A stretch of DNA of 64,000 nt, taken from Thermoanaerobaculales bacterium (GTDB taxonomy: Bacteria; Acidobacteriota; Thermoanaerobaculia; Thermoanaerobaculales; Sulfomarinibacteraceae). Shown one piece after another: positions 9,638-19,562 of this stretch. Numbering within the stretch: the first letter of the stretch is position 1; each line of letters starts with the position of its first letter. Below the pieces are notes generated by a model. The model was given only the letters and a program-made list of their open reading frames with translations. It did not search any database and had not been told where the DNA came from. The position numbers were made by a program, and so were the translations under genes. The stretch spans positions 1 to 64,000 of the forward strand of contig DAOPQC010000013.1 of the NCBI GenBank assembly GCA_035358815.1, written 5' to 3'.

Positions 9638-11170
9638 GTGGACATCACCACCGAGATCCTGATCAAGGGCGGCCTGACCCTGCTCGCCCTGGCCGCGGTG
9701 GCCTGGCGGCACCTCAGGCCCGGGGCCCTCGCCCCGGATCGCGCCGGCCGCCTGCTGGCGCTGGTGGCGGTGGTCGCGGTGCTCGCCTGGCCGAACTTCG
9801 GCCGCCTCCACGGCCGCGCCGGGATCCACCACTGGGAGCAGTTCCACTACTTCCTCGGCTCGAAGTACTTCCCCGAGCTGCGCTACGACGGGCTCTACGT
9901 CGCGACCCTGGCCGCCGAGCGCGAGCTCGCTCTGGGCCGCCCGCCCCAGTCTCACGTCCGCGACCTCCGCACCAACGAGGTGGTCCCCACTCGCGGACTG
10001 GACGACCATGCCCGCGCGGTCAAGGCCCGCTTCGAACCTCAGCGCTGGCGCGCCTTCGTCGAGGACACCCGCTACTTTCTGACCAGCAACAGCTACGACT
10101 ACATCGAGAGGATCCGCAAGGACCACGGCTACAACCCGACCCCGACCTGGACCTTCACCGCACGTCTCTTCTCGCGCTGGCTCGCCGCCGGCGACGACAC
10201 CCTGGCCGCCCTCGCCTGGATCGACCCGCTGCTGCTCGCGGCCATGTTCCTCGCGATCTTCCGGACCTTCGGCAGCCGCATCGGCTGCCTCGCGCTCATC
10301 GTGTTCGGGCTCGGCTACCCGTGGCGCTTCGACTGGGTCGGCGGTGCGTTCCTGCGCCATGACTGGCTGGCCGCGATCGGCGTCGGGGTCTGCCTGCTGC
10401 GGCGGGAGCGGTTCCGGCTCGCGGGGGCGCTGTTCGCCTACGCGGCGATGGTGCGGGTGTTCCCGGCAGGCTTCCTCCTCGGCCCCGCGGTGGTGGCGCT
10501 GCGTGAGCGTCTGGCTCACCGTCCGCCGGGATGGATGGGGAAAGTCCTCGCAGGCTTCGCGCTCGGTGTCGTGGTGTGCCTGATCGCCGGCGGAATGGTC
10601 GGCGTCGGGGTGGATGCGTGGCCCCAGTTCATCGACAACCTCGAGAAGCACCACGGCACGTGGCTGACCAACAACGTCGGTCTCGAGAACGTGCTGCTGT
10701 ACGACGCTGCGACGATGCGCCGCGCCGACGTGCGCTGGGAGCTGGCCGAGCCGTGGCTGCTGTGGCAGGGCAAGATGAACCGGCTCGAGGCGCAGCGGCG
10801 GCCGCTCCTGCTTGCCGCGGCCGCCGCCATGCTGCTCATCGTCGCGGCCGCGGCGTGGCGGTGGCCGCGTGACTGCGCCGCCGTGCTCGGGGTGGCGGTC
10901 GCGTTCGCGGCCGTGCTCCTCACCTGCTACTACTGGGTGATGCTGCTGCTGATCCCGATCGGCCGCGGTCGCTGGCTGCCGACCGCCGGCTGGCTGGCGA
11001 TCAACCTCGCCCTGTGGGGCCTCCACCTCGCGACCCCGGCCTTCGAGCTGATCTACGGCCTGATGTCGTGGGCGCTGCTCGCCTTCTTCCTGGCCTGGCT
11101 CGGCCCCGACGCGCTGCGCACCGCTCGTGAGCTCGTTGGGAGGGGCTCAGGGCCAGGGGCTAGGGGCTAG
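9638..11170 (+). CDS. Polytopic membrane protein, GT-C glycosyltransferase-like (unknown specificity)
   Basis: 510 residues from GTG 9638 with about ten hydrophobic segments. After the first helices there is a large extracytoplasmic loop (about 60-180) beginning IHHWEQFHYFLGSKYFPEL. That loop also contains SNSYDYIERIRKDHGYNPTP. Later helices have the layout of DUF2029/GT87-type polyprenyl-phosphate-sugar transferases. I cannot assign a substrate. The last residues (GRGSGPGARG) and the stop codon are encoded within a GGGGCTA heptad array, so the C-terminus has been overwritten by, or evolved from, the intergenic repeat. Confidence 0.7.
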   Translation: MDITTEILIKGGLTLLALAAVAWRHLRPGALAPDRAGRLLALVAVVAVLAWPNFGRLHGRAGIHHWEQFHYFLGSKYFPELRYDGLYVATLAAERELALGRPPQSHVRDLRTNEVVPTRGLDDHARAVKARFEPQRWRAFVEDTRYFLTSNSYDYIERIRKDHGYNPTPTWTFTARLFSRWLAAGDDTLAALAWIDPLLLAAMFLAIFRTFGSRIGCLALIVFGLGYPWRFDWVGGAFLRHDWLAAIGVGVCLLRRERFRLAGALFAYAAMVRVFPAGFLLGPAVVALRERLAHRPPGWMGKVLAGFALGVVVCLIAGGMVGVGVDAWPQFIDNLEKHHGTWLTNNVGLENVLLYDAATMRRADVRWELAEPWLLWQGKMNRLEAQRRPLLLAAAAAMLLIVAAAAWRWPRDCAAVLGVAVAFAAVLLTCYYWVMLLLIPIGRGRWLPTAGWLAINLALWGLHLATPAFELIYGLMSWALLAFFLAWLGPDALRTARELVGRGSGPGARG

Positions 11171-11340
11171 GGGCCACCACCCACCCGCTTCGGCGCCCGC
11201 TTCCGTTTCCGAGGCGATCCCGACCATTCTCTGTCGGACGACGCACGAAGGACAGTGAGCGAGCGTCGACCGTCGGACCACGTCATCCGGGAACGGGGAC
11301 GGGAACGGGATCGGGAACGGTGCCGCCGCCCGCTTCCGCG
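11145..11340 (+). repeat. Heptad array plus degenerate modular element
   Basis: A GGGGCTC-AGGGCCA-GGGGCTA-GGGGCTA-GGGGCCA array with period 7 begins inside the preceding CDS. It is followed by CGCTTCCG words, a diverged middle without a readable TGCCACC core, and GGGAAC hexamers near 11288-11320. The convergent gap 11171-11468 holds no gene. Confidence 0.65.
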
Positions 11341-11365
11341 CCCGCTTCCGCGCGCGCCATCGGGC

Positions 11366-11400
11366 ACTTGAACCGCGAAGGCGCAAAGAACGCGAAGACG
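11366..11400. repeat. Short AAGGCGCAAAGAACGCGAAG-type dispersed repeat
   Basis: AACCGCGAAGGCGCAAAGAA followed by CGCGAAGACG stands out as A-rich in this GC-rich gap. The same wording is familiar as an intergenic repeat in many environmental bacterial genomes. It occurs once in this window, so its repeat nature rests on general knowledge. Confidence 0.35.
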
Positions 11401-11468
11401 ACGATGAAGACGGACGGCCGCTCCGGTTCACGATCCCGAGACGATCCCGGCCGCTCTCGGTGGGTCGC

Positions 11469-11948
11469 TCACATTGGATACAGCCCGTCGTCCCGGGTGG
11501 GCGCGGCGCCGCTGGTCCCGCCCGCCTCGCCCATCTCCTCCTCGAGGGCGTCGCCAAGCTCCTCCTCGAGCCGCTCGGGATCCTCGCCGGCCTCGAGACG
11601 GCGGATCATCTCCTCCATCGCCGGCGTGACCGGCTCGCCCGCCAGCTCGGTCATCCGGCGGACCGCGGCGGCCATCTGGCGCGGATCCCCCTCGTCCATC
11701 CCCTCGAGCTCGGCCGCGAACCGCATCATCTCGCGCTCCATGCGCGGGTCGTCGTGATCCGGTCCCTCGCCGCCCTCTCCTGGGGGCGCGGCCTTCGACG
11801 CGGCGGCGACCCCGAACCGCGACGGTACCCGGCGCAGGTCCTCCGCATCGCACTTGGGGCACCGCGGGACCCGGGCCGTCTCGACCCGGAAGGAGTGGAA
11901 GCTGAAGATCCGGTTGCAGCGCGGGCACAGGAACTCGTACACCGGCAT
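11469..11948 (-). CDS. FmdB-family zinc-ribbon protein with acidic C-terminal extension
   Basis: Begins MPVYEFLCPRC, the standard start of the FmdB/CxxC_CxxC_SSSS regulatory-type zinc ribbon. The second pair is RCPKCDAEDLRRVPS, giving one four-Cys zinc site in the first 45 residues. The other 110 residues are highly acidic and helical, and are not part of the core family. The ATG (11948-11946) shares its A with the hflX stop TGA, so the two genes are translationally coupled. An in-frame Met 11 residues upstream is less likely because it lies inside hflX. The role is unknown. Confidence 0.85.
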   Translation of the reverse strand: MPVYEFLCPRCNRIFSFHSFRVETARVPRCPKCDAEDLRRVPSRFGVAAASKAAPPGEGGEGPDHDDPRMEREMMRFAAELEGMDEGDPRQMAAAVRRMTELAGEPVTPAMEEMIRRLEAGEDPERLEEELGDALEEEMGEAGGTSGAAPTRDDGLYPM

Positions 11949-13264
11949 CAGGCGCCTCCGCCAGGCTCGGTCGACGTCCACCCGGCCACCCGGAACGGGT
12001 CGAGGTCAGCCTCGCTCAGCTGTCTGCCGTCGACGCGCATCGCCAGCTCGAGCGTGCTGCCGCCGAAGCGCTGGGCGAGCCGATGCGGCAGCCGCACCGC
12101 GCGCTGCACCGCATCCGCCTGATCTAGCGGTATGCTGAGGAAGGTGACCCCAGGAGCGGCCAACAGCGTCCGGCGAGCGACACGGCGGAGCTCGTCGAGG
12201 CCCTGCCCGGCAGTCGCCGAGACCGCGACCGACTCGCGGCCGGCCGGCAGCCAGGCCGGCCGGTGGGCGGGCAGCAGGTCGATCTTGTTGAGCACGACCA
12301 GGGTGCGCTCGCGCTCCACGCCGAGCCCCTCGAGCACCTCGTCGCCGACCTCCAGCTGCTCCTCCCAGCTCGGGTGCGCGACGTCGACCACGTGGAGCAC
12401 GAGATCGGCCTCGGTGGCCTCCTCGAGCGTCGAGCGGAACGGCGCGACCAGGTGGTGCGGCAGCTTGCGGATGAAGCCCACGGTGTCGGTGAGGATCGCG
12501 ATCACGCCGTCACCCAGCGCCACCCGGCGCGCCCTGGGATCGAGGGTTGCGAACAGCCGGTCCTCGACCAGCACCTCGCTGCGGGTCAGCGCCCGAAACA
12601 GCGAGGACTTGCCGGCGTTGGTGTAGCCGACCAGGGCGATCGCCGGCAGCTCGCTCCGGCCCTGGCGCCGGTGGCGCCGATCGCGCTCGATGGCCTGGAG
12701 CTTGTCCCGGAGCTGGGCGATCCGGCGCGAGATCAGGCGGCGATCGATCTCGAGCTGGGTCTCGCCGACGCCCCGCGTGCCGATGCCGCCCGCCTGCCGC
12801 GACAGGTGGCGCCAGCGCCGGGTCAGGCGGGGCAGCAGGTAGGAGAGCTGGGCGAGCTCGACCTGCGTCTGGGCCTCGCGGCTGCGCGCCCGCTGGGCGA
12901 AGATGTCGAGAATCACCGCCGCGCGATCCAGGATCTTGACGGCGGCCGGCAGCGCGCGCTCGATGTTCCGGACCTGGGAGGCTGTCAGGTCCTCGTCGAA
13001 GACGACGACCTCGATCCGCTCGTCACGGCAGCGCTCGGCCAGGCGCTCGAGGAAGCCGGCGCCGACCACGGTTGCGGGGTCCGGGGCCGGCCGCTCCTGG
13101 ATCTCGCGCACTGCGACCACTCCGCCGGCGGTATCGACCAGTCGCCCCAGCTCCTCGAGGTGCTCCTCGACCACCCGCCGGGGCGCGTCGCCGCTGACCA
13201 GCGCCACCAGCGCGGTGCGCTCCGCGGCCCGATGCGTCGGCTCGGTTTCGTACCCGCTGCTCAT
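11948..13264 (-). CDS. hflX: Ribosome-associated GTPase HflX
   Basis: A 438-residue GTPase that binds 50S and 70S ribosomes and rescues stalled ribosomes under stress. It has the HflX N-terminal domain (about 20-125), the signature GGIGTRGVGETQLEIDRR (about 159-176), then the G domain. The G domain contains G1 GYTNAGKSS (213-221), G3 DTVGFI and G4 NKID. A short C-terminal region follows. All nucleotide motifs are intact. It is four bases downstream of the HemL-like gene and overlaps fmdB, so 14689-11469 is likely one transcript. Confidence 0.96.
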   Translation of the reverse strand: MSSGYETEPTHRAAERTALVALVSGDAPRRVVEEHLEELGRLVDTAGGVVAVREIQERPAPDPATVVGAGFLERLAERCRDERIEVVVFDEDLTASQVRNIERALPAAVKILDRAAVILDIFAQRARSREAQTQVELAQLSYLLPRLTRRWRHLSRQAGGIGTRGVGETQLEIDRRLISRRIAQLRDKLQAIERDRRHRRQGRSELPAIALVGYTNAGKSSLFRALTRSEVLVEDRLFATLDPRARRVALGDGVIAILTDTVGFIRKLPHHLVAPFRSTLEEATEADLVLHVVDVAHPSWEEQLEVGDEVLEGLGVERERTLVVLNKIDLLPAHRPAWLPAGRESVAVSATAGQGLDELRRVARRTLLAAPGVTFLSIPLDQADAVQRAVRLPHRLAQRFGGSTLELAMRVDGRQLSEADLDPFRVAGWTSTEPGGGA

Positions 13265-13267
13265 CTC

Positions 13268-14473
13268 TCAGGGGAGATCTTCCTGGTGGAGCCGCAGCAG
13301 GACCCGCTCGCACGCCGCCAGCGTCTCGTCGACGTCCTTGGCGCCGTGCGCGCTGGACAGGAACGCCGCGCCCCCCGGCTGGCGGGGTAGCAGGACGCCC
13401 TCGCCGCGCAGGCCCTCCGCGAGCCGCCAGTAGGTCGTGGCGTCGGCGCGACGGGCTCCCCGGCAGTCGGCCACCGCCTTGGCCGTCATGTAGAGCGCGA
13501 ACACCGACCCCGCCCGGTTGACGGTCATCGGTCGAGAGAACCTGCTCGACAGTCCTTCGATGCCGGCGGCGAGCTGGATCGCCCGCTCCTCGATGCGCTC
13601 GTAGAAGGTCTCGTTCCTGAGGATCGACAGGACGGCCTCGGCAGCGGCGAGCGACACCGGGTGGGGGGTCGGCATGCGGCCGTCGCCCTTGTGGACGGGC
13701 TCGTCGATGCCCTGGCGGAAGCCCACCACGCCGATCGGAAACCCGCCCCCGAGCGCGCCGCCGTACACCGCCGCGTCCGGCGTCACGCCGCTCAGCGCCT
13801 GGGCCCCGCCGCGGTGGACCCGGAAGCCCGAGACGCGTTCGTCGAACAGCAGCATCACCCCGTGCTCACGACAGGCCGCCGCGAGGCTGGCGAGAGCCCC
13901 GTCCGGGACGGGGATCACCCCGGCCCGGCTCATCAAGGGGTCGACGACCAGCGCGGCCAGCCGGCCGCCCGCGGCCGCGAGCTCGCGCTCGATGCGGTCG
14001 ACGTGCCACCCGGCCACCTCGCGGATCGGGAAGCTCCCCGAGTCCGCCGCGGCCGGGGCGATCCTGACCCGGGCGCCGCCGTCGAGCATCAGGATCCCGG
14101 GCTTGCCGGTGGTCTCGCGAGCCCACTGCAGCAGCTGGTAGATCGCCTCGTCCTCGGTGCGGCACAGCCACCAGTTGCCGACCCACGGCAGGGCCTTGCC
14201 GAGCGCCTCGGCCAGGTCCACTTCCTGGGGCACGTGGAAGCCGTCGGGAACGCCGTTGCCGAGCACCTTGCGAACCGCGTCGAGCACGAACTGGTTGGCG
14301 TACCCGACGATCGCCGAGCCGCCGCCGCCCTGATAGTCGATGTAGCCGACGTTGTCGGCGTCGTAGACGCGCGCGCCCTGCGCCTTCGACGCCACCACCG
14401 AGCGCTCGAACCCGGCGCGCAGGCCGGGCAGGGCCTGCGCTCGCTTGAGGAGCTCTTCGCTCAGCCTTGCCAT
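13268..14473 (-). CDS. HemL-like class III aminotransferase homologue lacking the PLP lysine
   Basis: 401 residues with the fold-type I layout of glutamate-1-semialdehyde aminomutase. Recognisable landmarks are the N-terminal GFERSVVASKAQGARVYD and VDPLMSRAGVIP. The Asp motif LLFDERVSGFRV (Asp about 211) would face the pyridine nitrogen. The usual GKIIGGG lysine motif is instead VYGGALGGGFPIG, with Gly at the lysine position (about 239, codon GGC). The phosphate-binding GSEA motif is also altered (CRTEDEAIYQ). It is probably not a normal PLP enzyme, and could be a regulatory or binding relative. It sits between a small zinc protein and hflX. Confidence 0.8.
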   Translation of the reverse strand: MARLSEELLKRAQALPGLRAGFERSVVASKAQGARVYDADNVGYIDYQGGGGSAIVGYANQFVLDAVRKVLGNGVPDGFHVPQEVDLAEALGKALPWVGNWWLCRTEDEAIYQLLQWARETTGKPGILMLDGGARVRIAPAAADSGSFPIREVAGWHVDRIERELAAAGGRLAALVVDPLMSRAGVIPVPDGALASLAAACREHGVMLLFDERVSGFRVHRGGAQALSGVTPDAAVYGGALGGGFPIGVVGFRQGIDEPVHKGDGRMPTPHPVSLAAAEAVLSILRNETFYERIEERAIQLAAGIEGLSSRFSRPMTVNRAGSVFALYMTAKAVADCRGARRADATTYWRLAEGLRGEGVLLPRQPGGAAFLSSAHGAKDVDETLAACERVLLRLHQEDLP

Positions 14474-14479
14474 ATGCTC

Positions 14480-14689
14480 CTACTCATCCCCTGCCGGCTC
14501 CTCGTCGCCGTTGCCGAAGAAGAACATGGCGCGGCAGCGGTCGCTGCAGAAATCTCGCCCGTACCCCGGCACCGAACAGTATTGGCAGAAGAGAATACGG
14601 CAGATCGAGCAGTCCCGCAACTGGAAGGGGAGGATCTCGTGTCCGCAGCTCGGACATCGCCGGCGCGCAGGGTCACGTTCATCGACCAC
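14480..14689 (-). CDS. Small zinc-finger protein
   Basis: 69 residues with eight cysteines in four pairs: RRCPSCGHE, RDCSICR, FCQYC and FCSDRCRAMFF. The pattern predicts two zinc sites. The stop is six bases before the start of the HemL-like gene, so they are probably co-transcribed. The FCSxxCRAMFF ending is typical of small zinc-binding proteins of unknown role. I do not recognise a named family. Confidence 0.8.
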   Translation of the reverse strand: MVDERDPARRRCPSCGHEILPFQLRDCSICRILFCQYCSVPGYGRDFCSDRCRAMFFFGNGDEEPAGDE

Positions 14690-14708
14690 CTCAGAAGTAT
14701 AACCTCGG

Positions 14709-14738
14709 TTGACACCCCCTCTCGCCGCGCCGTATAGT
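14709..14738 (+). promoter_or_regulatory. Promoter of tRNA-Met
   Basis: TTGACA (14709-14714), an 18-base spacer and TATAGT (14733-14738) lie just ahead of the tRNA at 14749. This is the clearest housekeeping promoter in the window. Confidence 0.8.
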
Positions 14739-14748
14739 GTTTCGCCCG

Positions 14749-14823
14749 GGCGGTGTAGCTCAGAGGCAGAGCAGGGGTCTCATAAGCCCTGTGTCGGTGG
14801 TTCAACTCCACCCACCGCCACCA
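14749..14823 (+). tRNA. tRNA-Met (CAT), CCA encoded
   Basis: Acceptor GGCGGTG pairs with CACCGCC, the D arm is GCTC/GAGC, and the anticodon stem GGGGT/GCCCT encloses CTCATAA. The T arm is CGGTGGTTCAACTCCACC-like, and discriminator A precedes an encoded CCA. The acceptor pairs fully, so it is not an initiator. With CAT it could be elongator Met or the Ile2 tRNA whose C34 is modified by TilS. The adjacent tilS gene makes this worth checking; I favour elongator Met. Confidence 0.9.
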
Positions 14824-14864
14824 ATTCGGCCTCCCGAAGCTGCGGTTTCGGGAGGCCGAATTGG
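14821..14864 (+). terminator. Hairpin immediately after tRNA-Met
   Basis: CCAATTCGGCCTCCCGAA and TTCGGGAGGCCGAATTGG form a perfect 18-bp stem with an eight-base loop. The first three bases are the CCA tail of the tRNA, so the stem starts at the mature 3' end. The T-tract is weak (TTGGTTCGCT). It probably ends the tRNA transcript and helps define the 3' end. Confidence 0.8.
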
Positions 14865-14885
14865 TTCGCTGATAGCATTCGGGTG

Positions 14886-16190
14886 ATGGAAGCAGAGGAC
14901 TTCGTCAGCCACTTTCAGCGGGCCTTCCCAAGTCTGGTGGGGGCTCGAGTTCTAGTGGCGCTGTCGGGGGGCGCGGATTCGGTTGCCCTGTTCCATCTCC
15001 TGGCCGACCCCGCGCTCGCGCTCCGGCTCGAGGCCGCCCACGTCCACCACCGGGCGCGCCGCGCCGAGGCCGATCGCGACGCGGAGTTCTGCCGCTCCCT
15101 CTGCGAGCGCCGCGCGGTCCCCTTTCACCTGCTGACGCTCGCCGCCGAGCCGGCGCCCCGCGAGGGCCGCGAGGCCGCCTGGCGCCGCCTCCGCTACCGC
15201 GCGCTGCTCGACCTCGCGGCGCAGCGGTCGCTGGCCGCGGTCGCCACCGCCCACCACAGAGACGATGTCGCGGAGAGCGTCATCATGCAGCTGCTGCGCG
15301 GCGGTGGGCCGCGCGCCCTGGCCGGGATCTCGTCTGCCACCGACGCCGGCGTGATCCGGCCCCTGCTGCGGTGGCGCCGGACAGAGATCGTCGAGTGGCT
15401 GCGCGCCAGCGGCATCGGCTGGATCGAGGACAGCTCCAACGCCGACCTCGATCACCTCCGCAACCGGGTGCGCCACGTCGTCCTCCCGGAGCTGCGCCGC
15501 GCCTCCCCGCGCATCGACGACCACCTTGTCCACCTTGCCGGCGCCCTGGCCGAGGACGAGGCCTTCTTCGCGGCATCACTCGAGCGGGTGGCGCTCTGGA
15601 TCTCACCCTGGGCGCCCGACGGCGGCGTGCCGGTGGACGCCGTGCGCGCTCTCTCCCGCCCCCTGCGATCGCGCTGGCTCCACGCTCAGGCCGCCCGGAC
15701 CGGCATCGGGCGAGTGACGCGACGGCAGATCGAGCTGCTGCACGCCCTGGTCGAGGGCTCGGCCCCGCGCTCGGTGACCCTGGCCGACCGCTGGCGGATC
15801 CGCCTCGCGCGCGGACGCCTGTGGCTCGAGCCGCCCGGCGCCCGCGAGCCGTACGATCACCCGCTCGAGGATGGGGTGGTCACCGCGCTGTCGATCCCGG
15901 GCTGGCGGGTGCGGTTGGCGGGCGATCGAGCGCCCTCTCCCGACGCGCGCTGGCACTGGCGCGCGCGGTCCTCCTTCCGGCTGACCGTCCGAACGCCACG
16001 TCCGGGCGACTCGGTCGAGCTCGCCGGCGCGACCGTCCCTGTCAGTCGGCTGATCGCCCGCTCGGCCCCCAGGCACCTCCGGCCCGCCTGGCCGTTACTC
16101 TGTGAAAATGCTAGAATTGCGTGGATTCCTGGCGTCTGGCAGGGAGCCTCCTCCGGGACCCTGCTGGTGGAGGTGTTGACGGATGGGTGA
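14886..16190 (+). CDS. tilS: tRNA(Ile)-lysidine synthase TilS
   Basis: Converts C34 of the CAU-anticodon isoleucine tRNA to lysidine using ATP and lysine. The N-type ATP-pyrophosphatase motif SGGADSVALFHLL lies at about residues 27-39, followed by HVHHRARRAEADRDAEFC. The family's ATAHHRDDVAESVIMQLLRG and IEDSSNADLDHLRNRVRHVVLPEL follow. A C-terminal beta domain ends the 434-residue protein. ATG 14886 gives the usual spacing of motifs; the open frame upstream runs through the tRNA gene. It overlaps hpt by eight bases, the conserved tilS-hpt-ftsH order of many bacteria. Confidence 0.95.
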   Translation: MEAEDFVSHFQRAFPSLVGARVLVALSGGADSVALFHLLADPALALRLEAAHVHHRARRAEADRDAEFCRSLCERRAVPFHLLTLAAEPAPREGREAAWRRLRYRALLDLAAQRSLAAVATAHHRDDVAESVIMQLLRGGGPRALAGISSATDAGVIRPLLRWRRTEIVEWLRASGIGWIEDSSNADLDHLRNRVRHVVLPELRRASPRIDDHLVHLAGALAEDEAFFAASLERVALWISPWAPDGGVPVDAVRALSRPLRSRWLHAQAARTGIGRVTRRQIELLHALVEGSAPRSVTLADRWRIRLARGRLWLEPPGAREPYDHPLEDGVVTALSIPGWRVRLAGDRAPSPDARWHWRARSSFRLTVRTPRPGDSVELAGATVPVSRLIARSAPRHLRPAWPLLCENARIAWIPGVWQGASSGTLLVEVLTDG

Positions 16191-16704
16191 GCCCCGGGTC
16201 GTCCACTCGGCCGGCGAGATCCGGGAGCGTCTGGCCGAGGTCGCCGCCCGGATCTCCCAGGACTACCAGGGCAAGCAGCTCATCCTGGTCGGGATCCTCA
16301 AAGGCGCGGCGTTCCTGCTGGCAGACCTCGCGAGGATGATCACCGGGCCGGTCGACTTCGAGTTCGTCGACGTCGAGGTGTCGTCGGGCGATCGCGGGGA
16401 GATCGTTCACCTGACCTACGCCACCCACATCGAGGTCTCGGGCCGGCACGTGCTGGTCCTCAAGGACGTCTGCCACAGCGGGGTGACCGAGAACTACCTG
16501 ATTACCCACCTGAGCCAGCAGCACCCGGCGTCGATCGAGGTCGTGGCCCTCGTCGACCGACCCCACCTGAGGAGCGTCAACCTCGCCGCCAGGTACGCCG
16601 TGTTCCGCGACGACGCGGACGGCTACCTGGTCGGCTACGGGCTGGGCCTCGAGTGGGGCAAGCACACCAATCGACCCGACCTGTGCGTGACCGAACGAGC
16701 ATAG
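16183..16704 (+). CDS. hpt: Hypoxanthine phosphoribosyltransferase with altered PRPP loop
   Basis: 173 residues with the phosphoribosyltransferase fold of purine salvage. ILVGILKGAAFLLADLAR matches the family's LKG segment, and VALVDRPHLRSVNLAARYAV, YLVGYGLGLEW and NRPDLCV match the C-terminal half. The PRPP-binding loop is unusual. The expected (V/I)EDIIDTG(L/K)T reads LKDVCHSGVT (about 93-102), replacing the Glu and the second Asp with Lys and His. Orthology is supported by the tilS-hpt-ftsH order. Activity on purine bases is less certain than the fold. Confidence 0.85.
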   Translation: MGEPRVVHSAGEIRERLAEVAARISQDYQGKQLILVGILKGAAFLLADLARMITGPVDFEFVDVEVSSGDRGEIVHLTYATHIEVSGRHVLVLKDVCHSGVTENYLITHLSQQHPASIEVVALVDRPHLRSVNLAARYAVFRDDADGYLVGYGLGLEWGKHTNRPDLCVTERA

Positions 16705-16812
16705 ACCGGAGCGCCGGCGGGCGCCCGACGAGCAGGGGAACAAGCCAACTCGGCATTGGGTTTCCCGAGGTGCCCGGCGGCCGTGACCGCGGGGCGTGGA
16801 GGCGGGGAAAGC

Positions 16813-18692
<1,880 letters not shown>

Positions 18693-18696
<4 letters not shown>

Positions 18697-19562
18697 ACGG
18701 CGCTCGCACGGGGGACCTCCCGCAGCCCGGCGTGGATCGGCTCGACGGTCTCTGGCCGCGCCCCGTGCCGGTGGTGATGGCCGTTCTCAACCGCACCCCC
18801 GACTCGTTCTCGGACGGCGGGCGCTTCCTGGATGACGAGGACGGCCTCCGGCACGCCGAGCGGCTGATCGCCGATGGCGCCGACATCGTCGACATCGGGG
18901 GCGAGTCGACCCGGCCCGGCGCGGACCCGGTCCCCGCCGTCGCCGAGCTGCTGCGGGTGGTGCCGATGGTCGCCGAGCTGCGGCGGCGCCGGCCCGGCGT
19001 GGTCATCTCGGTCGACACCTCGAAGTTCGAGGTGGCGGAGGCGGCGCTCGAGGCCGGCGCCGACCTCGTCAATGACGTCACCGCCGCCGCCGACGGGCGG
19101 ATGCTCGGGCTGGTCGCCGAGCGGGGCGCCGCGATCGTGCTCATGCACATGCGCGGGTCGCCGGCGACGATGCAGCTCGACACCGTGTACTCCGACGTGG
19201 TCGCCGAGGTCCGCGACTTCCTCGGCCGGCGCGCCGAGGCGGCGGTCGCGGCCGGGGTTCCAGCTCATCGGGTGTGGATCGATCCCGGCATCGGCTTCGG
19301 CAAGGACGTCGACGGCAACCTCAAGCTGCTGGCCGCGCTGCCCGAGCTCGCCGCGCTCGGCCACCCGGTGGTCGTCGGCCCGTCGCGGAAGTCGTTTCTG
19401 GGCCGGCTGACCGGTGCGCCGGTCGACGGCCGGCTGGCCGGCAGCCTGGCCGCCCTGGTGCCCACCATCGGCCTCGAGCGGGCGGTGGTCCGGGTCCACG
19501 ACCCCGGGCCGACGGTCCACTTCCTCGAGGTCGCGTGCCGGCTGCGCGGGGCGGCGCCGTGA
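18693..19562 (+). CDS. folP: Dihydropteroate synthase FolP
   Basis: Condenses pterin pyrophosphate with p-aminobenzoate in folate synthesis; target of sulfonamides. It has both family signatures, VLNRTPDSFSDGG and IVDIGGESTRPGA. Further motifs are ISVDTSKFEVA, LVNDVTAA, MHMRGSPATMQ, the conserved IDPGIGFGKD, and GPSRKSFLGRLTG. 289 residues from GTG 18693, which overlaps the ftsH stop as GTGA with a GGAGG site 14 bases upstream. Its own stop overlaps the GTG of cdaA, so ftsH-folP-cdaA-cdaR are tightly coupled. Confidence 0.95.
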
